Below are positions 24,585 to 32,339 of a stretch of DNA of 42,132 nt, one piece after another. Location of the stretch: positions 1 to 42,132 of the forward strand of contig JBDTRO010000174.1 in the NCBI GenBank assembly GCA_039931635.1. The letters run 5' to 3'. The first letter of the stretch is position 1; every line of letters starts with the position of its first letter. This DNA comes from RBG-16-66-20 sp039931635. Lineage in GTDB: Bacteria > Pseudomonadota > Gammaproteobacteria > Burkholderiales > SG8-39. Made by a program: the position numbers and the translations under genes. The notes under the pieces are model-generated. The model saw only the letters and a program-made list of their open reading frames with translations, was not told where the DNA came from and did not search any database.

Positions 24585-24633
24585 GCCCGCGACCACGTGC
24601 TGCGCGCATTCTCACGCACGTGATCGCGCGGGC
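24585..24633. repeat. Imperfect inverted repeat between mlaB and the ABC ATPase gene
   Basis: GCCCGCG (24585-24591) pairs with CGCGGGC (24627-24633), and CACGTGC (24594-24600) pairs with GCACGTG (24616-24622). The two stems are separated by small asymmetric bulges and capped by a 15-nt loop. No T run follows on the minus strand, so it is not a standard terminator. It occupies most of the largest gap of the minus-strand run. Confidence 0.45.
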
Positions 24634-24641
24634 GTTCGACC

Positions 24642-24935
24642 TCAGTGGTGCGCTGCGGAGACGGGCAGCAGTTCTGCTACGCCGTACAGACGGGCAATGC
24701 TCGTGAGGCCCTGAGGAAGATTTGCAAATTCGAGGCTGCGATTGTGCTTCCTGGCCTCGCGCAACCAGGCGAGCAGGAGCGCCAGCGCGGACGAATCCAC
24801 CTCGCCGACTTCGCCCAGGTCCACGGTCTGCACGCCCTGCCCGATGGCGGCCGTGCCCTCGGGGAGCACCGCCGCGACGCTGGCAAGCGTCAGGCCGCCG
24901 CTGACGAACATGCGATCGCCGTCGCGCCGGATCAT
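24642..24935 (-). CDS. mlaB: STAS-domain protein MlaB
   Basis: This 97-residue STAS protein has VDLGEVGEVDSSALALLLAW, the conserved helix start with the DSSAL motif seen in MlaB and anti-sigma-factor antagonists. In the Mla complex it binds the ATPase MlaF and stabilises the MlaFEDB assembly on the cytoplasmic side. ATG 24935 overlaps the mlaC stop by 4 nt. The N-terminal MIRRDGDRMFVSGGLTLASV is typical of the small Mla STAS proteins. Confidence 0.88.
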   Translation of the reverse strand: MIRRDGDRMFVSGGLTLASVAAVLPEGTAAIGQGVQTVDLGEVGEVDSSALALLLAWLREARKHNRSLEFANLPQGLTSIARLYGVAELLPVSAAHH

Positions 24936-25585
24936 TTTTTCTGCGCTCCCGCGACCGCCGGCTGCGCCTGGTAGTTGTTCTTCGCGTTCAGCGCCTTTAT
25001 CAACCCTTCGACGCCGCTCTCGCGGATCAGGTTGTCGAACTCGGTGCGGTAATTGGCGACCAGGCTGATGCCGCCGACGCGCACGTCCCAGACTTTCCAT
25101 CCCGCGGGCCGCTTTTCCATGTCGTAGTCGATCGTCACCGGCTGGTCGCCCGATTGCATGATGCGCACGAACACGGTGACGTCGGTGTCCGTCGGCTTGG
25201 CGCGCAGCGGGCGGAATTCGAATTTCTGCGTGCTGTAGGCCGCGAGCGCGCTGGAGTAGGTGCGCACCAGGAGCGTCTTGAACTCGTCCGTCAGGCGCGC
25301 CTTCTGTTCGGCGCTGGCCTTCTCCCAGTTGCGGCCGGTCGCGCTCGCCGTCATTGCCTGAAAATTGAAGTGCGGCAGGACCTTGGCCTCGATCAGGGCG
25401 ATCACCTTCTTGCGGTCGCCTTTCTGGATGTCCTTGTCGTTCTTGATGATATCCACGACCTCGAGGGTCACGGTCTTCACCAGCACGTCGGGCGCCATGG
25501 CCTCCGACTGGGCCCGAACGCCTCCGGCCAGCACGAGACTCGCCGCCGCGGCCGCCGTCGCGAACCGTACGAACATGGGGAACAT
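24932..25585 (-). CDS. mlaC: Periplasmic phospholipid-binding protein MlaC
   Basis: This 217-residue protein has a signal peptide cleaved after about residue 25 (VRAQSEA) and the MlaC/Ttg2D fold: VLPHFNFQAMTASATGRNW, LTDEFKTLLVRTYSSAL and an AGWKVWDVRVGGISLVANYRTEF C-terminal half. It carries phospholipids between MlaA at the outer membrane and MlaFEDB at the inner membrane. GGAGG lies 5 nt before ATG 25585, which sets the start; a second ATG is nine bases in. Confidence 0.93.
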   Translation of the reverse strand: MFPMFVRFATAAAAASLVLAGGVRAQSEAMAPDVLVKTVTLEVVDIIKNDKDIQKGDRKKVIALIEAKVLPHFNFQAMTASATGRNWEKASAEQKARLTDEFKTLLVRTYSSALAAYSTQKFEFRPLRAKPTDTDVTVFVRIMQSGDQPVTIDYDMEKRPAGWKVWDVRVGGISLVANYRTEFDNLIRESGVEGLIKALNAKNNYQAQPAVAGAQKK

Positions 25586-25586
25586 C

Positions 25587-26468
25587 CTAGCCTCCGTGGC
25601 TGGCGGCAGGGGACGCCGGCTGCTCAAGCAACCGCACCGCAGCCTCCAGCGCAGCCGGATCCGGCCGCACGACCGGCGCTTCGGCGACCACTTGCAGCGG
25701 GGGGTGCGACGCCGGCGCGGCCTCACTCGAGGGCTCCGGCGGGTTGACATCGGCGCGCGGCACCTCCCGTGCGGCGCGCGGCGGACTGCCGTCGTACACC
25801 TGGCTGCGGCGGCGCTGCAGGTAGGCGTCGCGCTGGAACACGTACTTGTCGAGTGCCGCTTCTTCCAGAATCCGGCTTGCATCCAGCAGGTCGGCGCGCT
25901 TGCCGGTTGCCCGCAAGATCGTCATCGCGTTGCGCACGCGGACAGGATCATGCTGCAGCACCGGGTCCAATCCGATGTCGAATATCAGGCCAGCGCTATC
26001 GCGCAGGCTGCTGGAGCCCAGAAACGGCCACACCAGGTACGCGCCGTCCGCGACACCCCAGCGGCCGAAGGTCTGGCCGAAGTCCTCGTCGTGCTTCTCG
26101 ATGCCGATGTCGCTGGCGACGTCGATCAATCCGAAGAGTCCGATCGTCGAATTGAACGCGAAACGCACCCAGTCGGTGATCGCATCGGCCGGCTTGCCCT
26201 GCAGAAGGTTATTGGCGCCAATCCACAAATCGGCGATGTTGGCAAAGAAGTTGCGGACCCCGGTGCGCACCGGGCTCGGCAGCACGTTGCGGTAGGCGGT
26301 CGACACCGGCTTGCCGATCGCCTCGTCGAAGCCGTCGTTGAACGAATACATCGCGCGATTGAGGCCTTCGAGGGGATCGCGTACGTCGCTGCCGGTCGTC
26401 GCGCAGCCCGCCGCTCCTGAGAGGAGCAGCGATAAAATGAAATTCCTGGACACGCTTTTCATCGTCAC
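25587..26468 (-). CDS. mlaA: Outer-membrane lipoprotein MlaA (VacJ)
   Basis: This 293-residue lipoprotein has a signal peptide ending SGAAGC, with the Cys as lipidation site. The VacJ core is clear: DPLEGLNRAMYSFNDGFDE, LPSPVRTGVRNFFANI, IGLFGLIDVASDIG and FGRWGVADGAYLVWPFLGSSSLRD. The C-terminal 60 residues are a Pro/Ala-rich tail not present in the enteric protein. MlaA removes misplaced phospholipids from the outer leaflet. The GTG at 26468 overlaps the mlaD stop and has AAGGA at good spacing; ATG 26462 is the alternative. mlaA lies inside the mla operon, as usual in betaproteobacteria. Confidence 0.93.
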   Translation of the reverse strand: MTMKSVSRNFILSLLLSGAAGCATTGSDVRDPLEGLNRAMYSFNDGFDEAIGKPVSTAYRNVLPSPVRTGVRNFFANIADLWIGANNLLQGKPADAITDWVRFAFNSTIGLFGLIDVASDIGIEKHDEDFGQTFGRWGVADGAYLVWPFLGSSSLRDSAGLIFDIGLDPVLQHDPVRVRNAMTILRATGKRADLLDASRILEEAALDKYVFQRDAYLQRRRSQVYDGSPPRAAREVPRADVNPPEPSSEAAPASHPPLQVVAEAPVVRPDPAALEAAVRLLEQPASPAASHGG

Positions 26469-26935
26469 TTGCCGTCCTTGCCCTCAGCCGCCTTGTTGAA
26501 CAAGAACTGGCTGATCAGGTTTTCCAGCACTACGGCCGATTGCGTCAGCCGCAACCGGTCCCCCTGCTTCAACATTACCCCGTCCCCGCCCGCTTCCAGG
26601 CCCACGTACTGCTCGCCGAGCAGGCCAGAGGTCAGGATCTTCGCCGACGTATCGCGCGGAAACCGGTATTGCGCGTCCACCGTGAAGGTGACGATGGCCT
26701 CGTAGCTCTCGTTGTCGAAACTGACCTCCGACACCCGCCCGACGACCACGCCCGCGCTCTTGATCGGCGCGCGCACCTTCAACCCGCCAATGTTAGCAAA
26801 CTTGGCCTGTACCTGATACATCTCGGCGGTCGAAAAAGAGGCCAAATTTCCCACCTTAAGGGCAAGAAACAACAGTCCGGCGAAGCCGGCGGCGACAAAG
26901 GCGCCGACCCAGATGTCGATGGTGGAGCGTTTCAT
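26465..26935 (-). CDS. mlaD: MCE-domain protein MlaD
   Basis: This 156-residue protein has an N-terminal membrane anchor (about 8-27) and one MCE domain: YQVQAKFANIGGLKVRAPIKSAGVVVGRV, then ILTSGLLGEQYVGLEAGGD. MlaD hexamers form the periplasmic ring of the lipid transport complex. ATG 26935 overlaps mlaE by 4 nt. Length and order are normal for the family. Confidence 0.94.
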   Translation of the reverse strand: MKRSTIDIWVGAFVAAGFAGLLFLALKVGNLASFSTAEMYQVQAKFANIGGLKVRAPIKSAGVVVGRVSEVSFDNESYEAIVTFTVDAQYRFPRDTSAKILTSGLLGEQYVGLEAGGDGVMLKQGDRLRLTQSAVVLENLISQFLFNKAAEGKDGK

Positions 26936-27750
26936 TTCGCATTTCCTCCGGTAAACATGAGCGCCGTGAGCGCGAAATCCAGAGCCAGGATGGCCAGCGA
27001 GGAGGTCACCACGGTCCGCGTCGTCGCCGCCGAGACCCCCTCAGCGGTAGGCAGGGCGTCATAGCCCTCGAACACCGCGATCCAGGTCACCGCGACCCCG
27101 AAAACTACGCTCTTGATGACCCCATTCAGGATGTCCTCGCGCACGTCCACGGAGGCCTGCATCTGGGACCAGAACGCCCCCTCGTCGACCCCGATCAGCT
27201 TCACACCGACCAGGTAGCCACCGAAAATCCCCATCGCCGAGAACAACGCCGCCAGCAACGGCATCGAGATCACGCCGGCCCAGAAGCGGGGCGCCACCAC
27301 GCGGGCAATCGGATCCACCGCCATCATTTCCATGGCGGCGATCTGCTCGGTCGCCTTCATGAGGCCGATTTCGGCCGTAATCGCCGAGCCGGCACGGCTG
27401 GCGAACAGCAGCCCGGCGATCACGGGCCCCAATTCACGCACTAGCGAGAGCGCGACGAGCACGCCCAGCGCCTCGCCCGAGCCGTAGCGCTGCAGGGTCT
27501 CGAAGCCCTGCAACCCCAGGACCATGCCGACGAACAGCCCGGAAACCAGGATGATGATCATCGACAGTGCGCCCGCGAAGTAGATCTCGCGGATCGTAAG
27601 CCCGAAACGGCGGAATGCGGTCCCCGAGTGCAGCAGGATCGCTACAAAAAAGCGCGCCGCAAACCCCAGCCGCCAGACCTTCGCGGTCGCGGCATGTCCC
27701 AGGCTCGCGAGCCCGTCGCGCAGCCCGGCAAATAGGGATCTTTCAGCCAT
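26932..27750 (-). CDS. mlaE: Phospholipid ABC transporter permease MlaE
   Basis: This 272-residue permease has five to six membrane segments and the family motifs LVRELGPVIAGLLFASRAGSA and EIGLMKATEQIAAMEMM, with FWAGVISMPLLAA. It is the membrane part of MlaFEDB. ATG 27750 starts the conserved region and overlaps mlaF by 8 nt; the longer frame covers mlaF. A hydrophilic N-terminal segment of about 45 residues precedes the first membrane helix. Confidence 0.94.
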   Translation of the reverse strand: MAERSLFAGLRDGLASLGHAATAKVWRLGFAARFFVAILLHSGTAFRRFGLTIREIYFAGALSMIIILVSGLFVGMVLGLQGFETLQRYGSGEALGVLVALSLVRELGPVIAGLLFASRAGSAITAEIGLMKATEQIAAMEMMAVDPIARVVAPRFWAGVISMPLLAALFSAMGIFGGYLVGVKLIGVDEGAFWSQMQASVDVREDILNGVIKSVVFGVAVTWIAVFEGYDALPTAEGVSAATTRTVVTSSLAILALDFALTALMFTGGNAK

Positions 27751-28558
27751 GCGTAGCCACCTGCGCAAGGTCGGCCTCGTAGCCAGGCGCCGGGTAGTGG
27801 AACGGGATTGGGCCGTCGGTTTCGCCGCGCACGAACTGGCTGACGAAAGGTTCCGCGGAACTCCGCAGCGCATCCGGCGTGCCATGCGCCACGATTCGGC
27901 CAGCCGATACGAAATAGACGTAGTCCACGATGCTGAAGCATTCCTCGACGTCGTGGCTGACCACGATCGACGTCTGCCCAAGCGAGTCGTTCAAGGTCCG
28001 GATCAGCCGCGCGATCACGCCAAGCGAGATCGGGTCCAGACCGGTGAATGGCTCGTCGTAGAGCATGAGGCGCGGGTCGAGGGCCACCGCGCGGGCCAGC
28101 GCCACGCGTCGCGCCATCCCGCCCGAGAGCTCGGAAGGCATCATCTGCGCCGCGCCGCGCAATCCGACCGCTTCCAGTTTCATCATGACGAGGTCGTTTA
28201 TGAGATCCGGTGGCAGGTCGGTATGCTCGCGCATCTGGAATGCCACATTGTCAAACACCGTCATGTCGGTAAACAAGGCGCCGAACTGGAACAACATGCC
28301 CATCTTGCGGCGCAATGCAAATATCCCTTCGCTGTCCAGGTCGCTCACCGACTTGCCCAGCACCCGCGTGGCGCCGGCGCTGACCTTGAGCCAGCCGGCA
28401 ATGATTCGCAGCAACGTCGTCTTCCCGCAGCCGGACTGGCCCATGATGCCGACCACGCTGCCGGGCTCGATGCGCAGGCTCACGCCGTGCAGCACCGGGC
28501 GTGCGGCGTCGTAGCCGAACGAAACGTTGTCTATCTCGACGATGGGAAGACCGGCCAC
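27743..28558 (-). CDS. mlaF: Phospholipid ABC transporter ATPase MlaF
   Basis: This 271-residue ATPase has Walker A GQSGCGKTT, signature LSGGMARRVAL, Walker B LMLYDEPFTGLD and a switch His in VVSHDVEE. It is the motor of MlaFEDB. No ATG is available near the family's N-terminus. GTG 28558 gives the usual five to six residues before IVEIDNVSFGY; a TTG at 28576 would extend it by six residues. Neither has a clear Shine-Dalgarno sequence. A TATAAT box on this strand (28594-28589) leaves a short leader before GTG 28558, but its -35 is poor. It is the first gene of the 23-gene minus-strand run. Confidence 0.9.
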   Translation of the reverse strand: MAGLPIVEIDNVSFGYDAARPVLHGVSLRIEPGSVVGIMGQSGCGKTTLLRIIAGWLKVSAGATRVLGKSVSDLDSEGIFALRRKMGMLFQFGALFTDMTVFDNVAFQMREHTDLPPDLINDLVMMKLEAVGLRGAAQMMPSELSGGMARRVALARAVALDPRLMLYDEPFTGLDPISLGVIARLIRTLNDSLGQTSIVVSHDVEECFSIVDYVYFVSAGRIVAHGTPDALRSSAEPFVSQFVRGETDGPIPFHYPAPGYEADLAQVATHG

Positions 28559-28605
28559 GGCAGGAAGGGTACGCAACGGAAGGGGAGGATTATAGTATCG
28601 CCCGC

Positions 28606-29379
28606 ATGGTTGCCCCCGACATGTTGGCTCCCGCGACCGTCGCCGCTTTCCGCGCCGAGGGGCTCGTCAAGCGCTTTGGCGCACGCCGGGCCCTCGACGG
28701 CGTCAGCATCAGCGTTGCCCCCGGCGCCGCCATGGGCCTGGTCGGCGCCAATGGCGCAGGCAAGACAACCTTCATCAAATGCGCCCTCGACCTGTGCGCT
28801 GCCGACGCCGGCCGCGTCGCGATCTTCGGCCTCGACAGCCGCCAGGCTGCGGCGCGCGCCAGACTTGCCTACGTTCCCGAACGCTTCGTGCCGCCTTACT
28901 ACCTGCTTGGCCGGGAGTTTCTTGCGATGACGCTGGAACTCGCAGGCACCCGGCTTAACCACGCGCGCGCGGTGGCGCTCGCCGCCGAACTCGAGCTCGA
29001 TCCCCAGGCGCTGGAGCGGCCGGTGCGGCAGCTATCCAAGGGCATGACGCAGAAGCTCGGCCTTGCCGCCTGCTTTCTCCTCGAACGGGATCTCTACGTG
29101 CTGGACGAACCGATGAGCGGGCTGGATCCGGCCGGAAGGGTGGCCGTGAAATCGGTGCTGGCCCGGCTCAATCGCGGCGGCAGCGCGCTGCTCTTCACGT
29201 CACACGTGCTCTCCGATGTCGACGAACTTTGTTCGACGATCAGCGTGCTCGATCGCGGCGCACTGCGCTTTCACGGTGCGCCGGCGGAGTTATGCCGGCT
29301 TCATGGCGAAGACAACCTGGAGCGTGCTTTCCTGAGATGCGTTAGATCCGATGCCGACACCCCTGCAATCAGCGCCTGA
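28606..29379 (+). CDS. ABC transporter ATP-binding protein, no partner permease nearby
   Basis: This 257-residue ATPase shows Walker A GANGAGKTT, signature LSKGMTQKLGLA and Walker B LYVLDEPMSGLDPAG with switch His in FTSHVLSDVDE. This pattern fits exporters of the CcmA/GldA/DrrA group. No ABC-2 permease lies in the window, so its partner is unknown; it may be encoded elsewhere. Its C-terminal 29 nt overlap the start of the response regulator gene, suggesting co-expression with the pilus cluster. ATG 28606 is chosen; ATG 28621 is possible, and the nearest ribosome-site-like GGGGAGG is too far away for normal spacing. Confidence 0.85.
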   Translation: MVAPDMLAPATVAAFRAEGLVKRFGARRALDGVSISVAPGAAMGLVGANGAGKTTFIKCALDLCAADAGRVAIFGLDSRQAAARARLAYVPERFVPPYYLLGREFLAMTLELAGTRLNHARAVALAAELELDPQALERPVRQLSKGMTQKLGLAACFLLERDLYVLDEPMSGLDPAGRVAVKSVLARLNRGGSALLFTSHVLSDVDELCSTISVLDRGALRFHGAPAELCRLHGEDNLERAFLRCVRSDADTPAISA

Positions 29380-30784
29380 AGGGCGGCCCCGGCTCCTCAT
29401 CGTCGACGACGATGTCCTGATCGTGGACACGCTGTCGTTCGCGCTCGGCGCCGAGTTCGAGGTGCTGGCCTGCGAATCGCGGCCCCACGCGATCGAGCTG
29501 CTGCGCCAACTGCCCGAGGCGCCCCAGCTCGCACTGGTGGATTTAGGCCTGCCCCCCACGCCGCACACGCCGGACGAGGGTTTCCAGTTGATTGCGGATC
29601 TGCTCGCGCATTCGCCCGGGATGCGCATCTTCGTGCTCTCCGGCCAGAACGATGCGGCGCACGCGCGCCATGCACGGGCGCTGGGAGCGGCAGAATTCAT
29701 CGCCAAGCCCTGCGATCCGGCCGTTCTCAAGAAGATCCTTGCGCGCGCGCTCGCGGTGCGCGACGCCGAATTGACCCATGCCCGCGGCGCGGAGGAACTG
29801 ATCGGGCAAAGCCCGGCGCTGATGAAGCTGAAAAGCCAGCTCGCGCAGTTCGCCGGATCTCCGTTCCCCGTATTGATCGAGGGGGAGTCCGGCAGCGGCA
29901 AGGAACTTGTCGCGCGCAGCCTGCACCGCCTTTCGGCGCGCGCGGACAAACCCTACTATGCGCTCAACTGCGCCGCAATCGCCCCGACCCTGGTCGAACC
30001 GACCCTGTTCGGCTACGCCAAGGGGGCCTTCACCGGCGCCGCCACCAACAGAACGGGCTATTTCGAGGACGCGCGCGACGGCACCCTGTTCCTGGACGAA
30101 ATCGGTGAGCTGCCCCTCGAGATGCAGGCAAAACTGCTGCGGGTGCTTGAGAATGGCGAATACCAGCGTGTCGGCGAGACCAGTAGCCACGTGTCGCGCG
30201 CCCGGGTGATCGCCGCCAGCAACCGCGACCTGCGCCAGGAAGTCCGCAATGGCGCCTTCCGCCCCGACCTCTACCACCGCCTTTCGGTATTCACGCTCGG
30301 CGTGCCGCCGCTGCGGGACATGGAAGCGGATAAGCTGCTGCTGCTCGAGCATTTCCGGCGCTTCTACGCCGAGCAGGCCGCGGTGCAGCCGTTTTCGCTG
30401 GATGAGGGAGCGGAACGGCGCTGGCTTGCCTACCTTTTTCCCGGCAATGTGCGCGAGCTGCGCAACATCGTCATCCGGCTGACCACCAAGCACGCCGGCC
30501 GCAGGCTGCCCGCCGCCGATCTCGAGCCGGAATTCGACCTCGCCTCCGATACGCAGGCACCGGCGTCGGCCGCCGACGGCGACGTGCTCGAGCAGGCGCT
30601 GCGTCACCTGGAGCGCAGCCGCGGTATCAGCCTGGACGAGATGCTGCGATCGCTTGAGCGCGGCTACATCGAAGCCGCGCTCAAGCTCACGCGCGGCAAT
30701 GTCAGCCAGGCCGCCAAGCTGCTGGGGGTAAACCGCACCACGCTCTACAGCCGGATGAACAATCCGGAAGAAAAGGAAAAATAG
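29351..30784 (+). CDS. Sigma54-dependent response regulator (NtrC family)
   Basis: This 477-residue protein has a receiver domain (about 13-130; acidic D19-D21, phosphoacceptor D64 in LVDLGLPP, Lys in AKPCD), an AAA+ domain with Walker A GESGSGKE (about 177-185) and an intact GAFTGA loop (about 226-231), and a Fis-type HTH ending GNVSQAAKLLGVNRTTLYSRM. It resembles the regulators next to PEP-CTERM/exosortase and type IV pilus loci, but that is a resemblance only. No histidine kinase lies in the window. I found no -24/-12 element in front of the pilus genes here, so its targets may be elsewhere. The next gene begins 4 nt after its stop. Confidence 0.92.
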   Translation: MPTPLQSAPEGRPRLLIVDDDVLIVDTLSFALGAEFEVLACESRPHAIELLRQLPEAPQLALVDLGLPPTPHTPDEGFQLIADLLAHSPGMRIFVLSGQNDAAHARHARALGAAEFIAKPCDPAVLKKILARALAVRDAELTHARGAEELIGQSPALMKLKSQLAQFAGSPFPVLIEGESGSGKELVARSLHRLSARADKPYYALNCAAIAPTLVEPTLFGYAKGAFTGAATNRTGYFEDARDGTLFLDEIGELPLEMQAKLLRVLENGEYQRVGETSSHVSRARVIAASNRDLRQEVRNGAFRPDLYHRLSVFTLGVPPLRDMEADKLLLLEHFRRFYAEQAAVQPFSLDEGAERRWLAYLFPGNVRELRNIVIRLTTKHAGRRLPAADLEPEFDLASDTQAPASAADGDVLEQALRHLERSRGISLDEMLRSLERGYIEAALKLTRGNVSQAAKLLGVNRTTLYSRMNNPEEKEK

Positions 30785-30787
30785 CCG

Positions 30788-32248
30788 GTGGCACTTTACC
30801 TTGAGCACTTCGGCCTGAACGAGCCGCCGTTCCGCATCACGCCGCATCCGGATTTCTTTTTCGACGGCGCGGACCGCGGCGCCACGCTCGACGGCCTGCT
30901 GTATGCCATCCTGCACGATGAGGGCATCGTCAAGGTAAGCGGCGAGATCGGCAGCGGCAAGACGACGCTGTGCCGCGTGCTGATGGAGCGCCTGCCGCCA
31001 GAAGTGGAGACAGTATTCCTCGCCAATCCTTCCTATTCGCGCTCCGAGATCCTGCATGCGATCGCCGAGGAACTGGGACGGCCGGCCTCCGCAAGTCCCG
31101 AGGTATCTGCGCTGCGGGACCTGCAGACCAAGCTGATCGAGATCTACGCGAGCGGCCGGCGGGTCGTGGTGATGGTCGACGAAGCGCATGCAATGCCCGA
31201 GGACACCCTGGAGCAGTTACGCCTGCTGTCGAACCTGGAATCAAGCCGCCACAAGTTGCTGCAGATCGTCCTGTTCGGCCAGCCCGAACTGGACTTGGCG
31301 CTCGACAAATCCTCGATGCGCCCGCTCAAGGACCGCATCACGCACAATTTCCGCACCCGGCCGCTGAATGTGACCGAGGCCGGGAGCTATGTCGCGTTCC
31401 GCATGCGCGCGGCGGGCTACAAGGGCCGGGACGTCTTCACGCCGGCGGCAATCTCGGCCATCGCGCGCGCGTCCAGCGGACTGACCCGGCGCATCAACGT
31501 CCTGTGCGACAAATCGCTGCTGGCGGCGTTCGCGGCCAACACGCACGCGGTTACGCCGCGTCAGGTCCGGGCCGCGATCGCCGACTCGGATTTCGGCCCG
31601 GTGCTGGGGAGCAAGCGAAAAAACCCGCGGGCTCTGGCGGCGGCAGCCCTGCTGGCCGTGGGCGGCCTTGCCGGGGCGAGTGTCTTCTACTGGCTAGACC
31701 GCGGCAGGGACCTTCCGGTGGTCTCCACTCCCGTCGCATCGGTGCCGGCAGAAGCGCCGGCCGCCCCGCCGACGCCACCGCTGGCGGAGGCCAAGGCGCC
31801 AGTCCCGGAAGCGGCGGTGCCCGCGCGGGCATCCCTGGTGCAAATGCCCGAGAAACCACCCGCGCCTACCTTTTCCCCGGAGCAGCTGCGCCGGCTCGAG
31901 GCCTACAGCGCCGGCCGCAACCCGCTGCTGCGTGAGCGGATCGCCGCCGCGCGCGAAAAGCTCCAGAGCGAGCCAGACACGAGCTACAGCGTTGAACTTT
32001 TCATCGCCGAGAATAGCGACGCCGCACGCGCCGAACGTTTTCTCGTGCGCGCTCGTGAGCTGGTACCGCTGACGGAGATGTACGTCATTCCGGTTGCCAC
32101 GGGATCGCGTTACTTCCTGCGGGTTTCATACGGCGCTTACGCTGACAAAGAGGCGGCAGCCGAAGCCGCCAAGCGGCTGCCGCCCAAGTACCAGAGGGCG
32201 TTTCAATTCGAGCTGCGCAGTTTCGCTGAACTCCGAGCCGCCATCTGA
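30788..32248 (+). CDS. mshM: MshM/ExeA-like AAA+ ATPase with transmembrane segment and SPOR-like domain
   Basis: This 486-residue protein starts at GTG 30788 with MALYLEHFGLNEPPFRITPHP, the typical GspA/MshM N-terminus. Walker A is GEIGSGKTT (52-60), Walker B VVVMVDEAHAM. A membrane segment spans about 281-300, then a Pro/Ala-rich stretch, and a C-terminal domain (about 397-480) with SYSVELFIAENS and YFLRVSYGAYADKEAAAEAAKRL that looks like SPOR, a peptidoglycan-binding domain. This suggests it helps fit the secretin through the cell wall, as GspA does with a different cell-wall-binding domain. Pilus role follows from the neighbours. Confidence 0.85.
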   Translation: MALYLEHFGLNEPPFRITPHPDFFFDGADRGATLDGLLYAILHDEGIVKVSGEIGSGKTTLCRVLMERLPPEVETVFLANPSYSRSEILHAIAEELGRPASASPEVSALRDLQTKLIEIYASGRRVVVMVDEAHAMPEDTLEQLRLLSNLESSRHKLLQIVLFGQPELDLALDKSSMRPLKDRITHNFRTRPLNVTEAGSYVAFRMRAAGYKGRDVFTPAAISAIARASSGLTRRINVLCDKSLLAAFAANTHAVTPRQVRAAIADSDFGPVLGSKRKNPRALAAAALLAVGGLAGASVFYWLDRGRDLPVVSTPVASVPAEAPAAPPTPPLAEAKAPVPEAAVPARASLVQMPEKPPAPTFSPEQLRRLEAYSAGRNPLLRERIAAAREKLQSEPDTSYSVELFIAENSDAARAERFLVRARELVPLTEMYVIPVATGSRYFLRVSYGAYADKEAAAEAAKRLPPKYQRAFQFELRSFAELRAAI

Positions 32249-32303
32249 AGCTCCTCCCGGACACTCCCGGAAGTCAGAAAACGTCATGGCGACAAATGCT
32301 TAG

Positions 32304-32333
32304 AAGACATTCCTCAGGAAGTCATGCTATGCT
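32304..32333 (+). promoter_or_regulatory. Candidate promoter and dyad upstream of the secretin gene
   Basis: AAGACA (32304-32309) and TATGCT (32328-32333) are 18 nt apart, and TGC before the second box gives an extended -10. An imperfect dyad, GACATTCC-TCA-GGAAGTC (32306-32323), overlaps the -35 and could be an operator. A direct repeat CTCCCGGA (32254-32261 and 32264-32271) and two copies of GGAAGTCA (32269 and 32317) lie in the same 91-nt gap. The predicted start falls at or near the gene's ATG, so the leader would be very short; confidence is low. Confidence 0.3.
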
Positions 32334-32339
32334 GGCCTG

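Noticed and set aside
29543..31189. 548-residue minus-strand frame over the response regulator and mshM genes
   Set aside because: Antisense to two genes with clear motifs; low-complexity composition typical of a shadow frame.
32281..32300. TGGCGACAAATGCT as a sigma54 -24/-12 site before the secretin gene
   Set aside because: The GG and GC are only 8 nt apart, whereas sigma54 promoters need 10.
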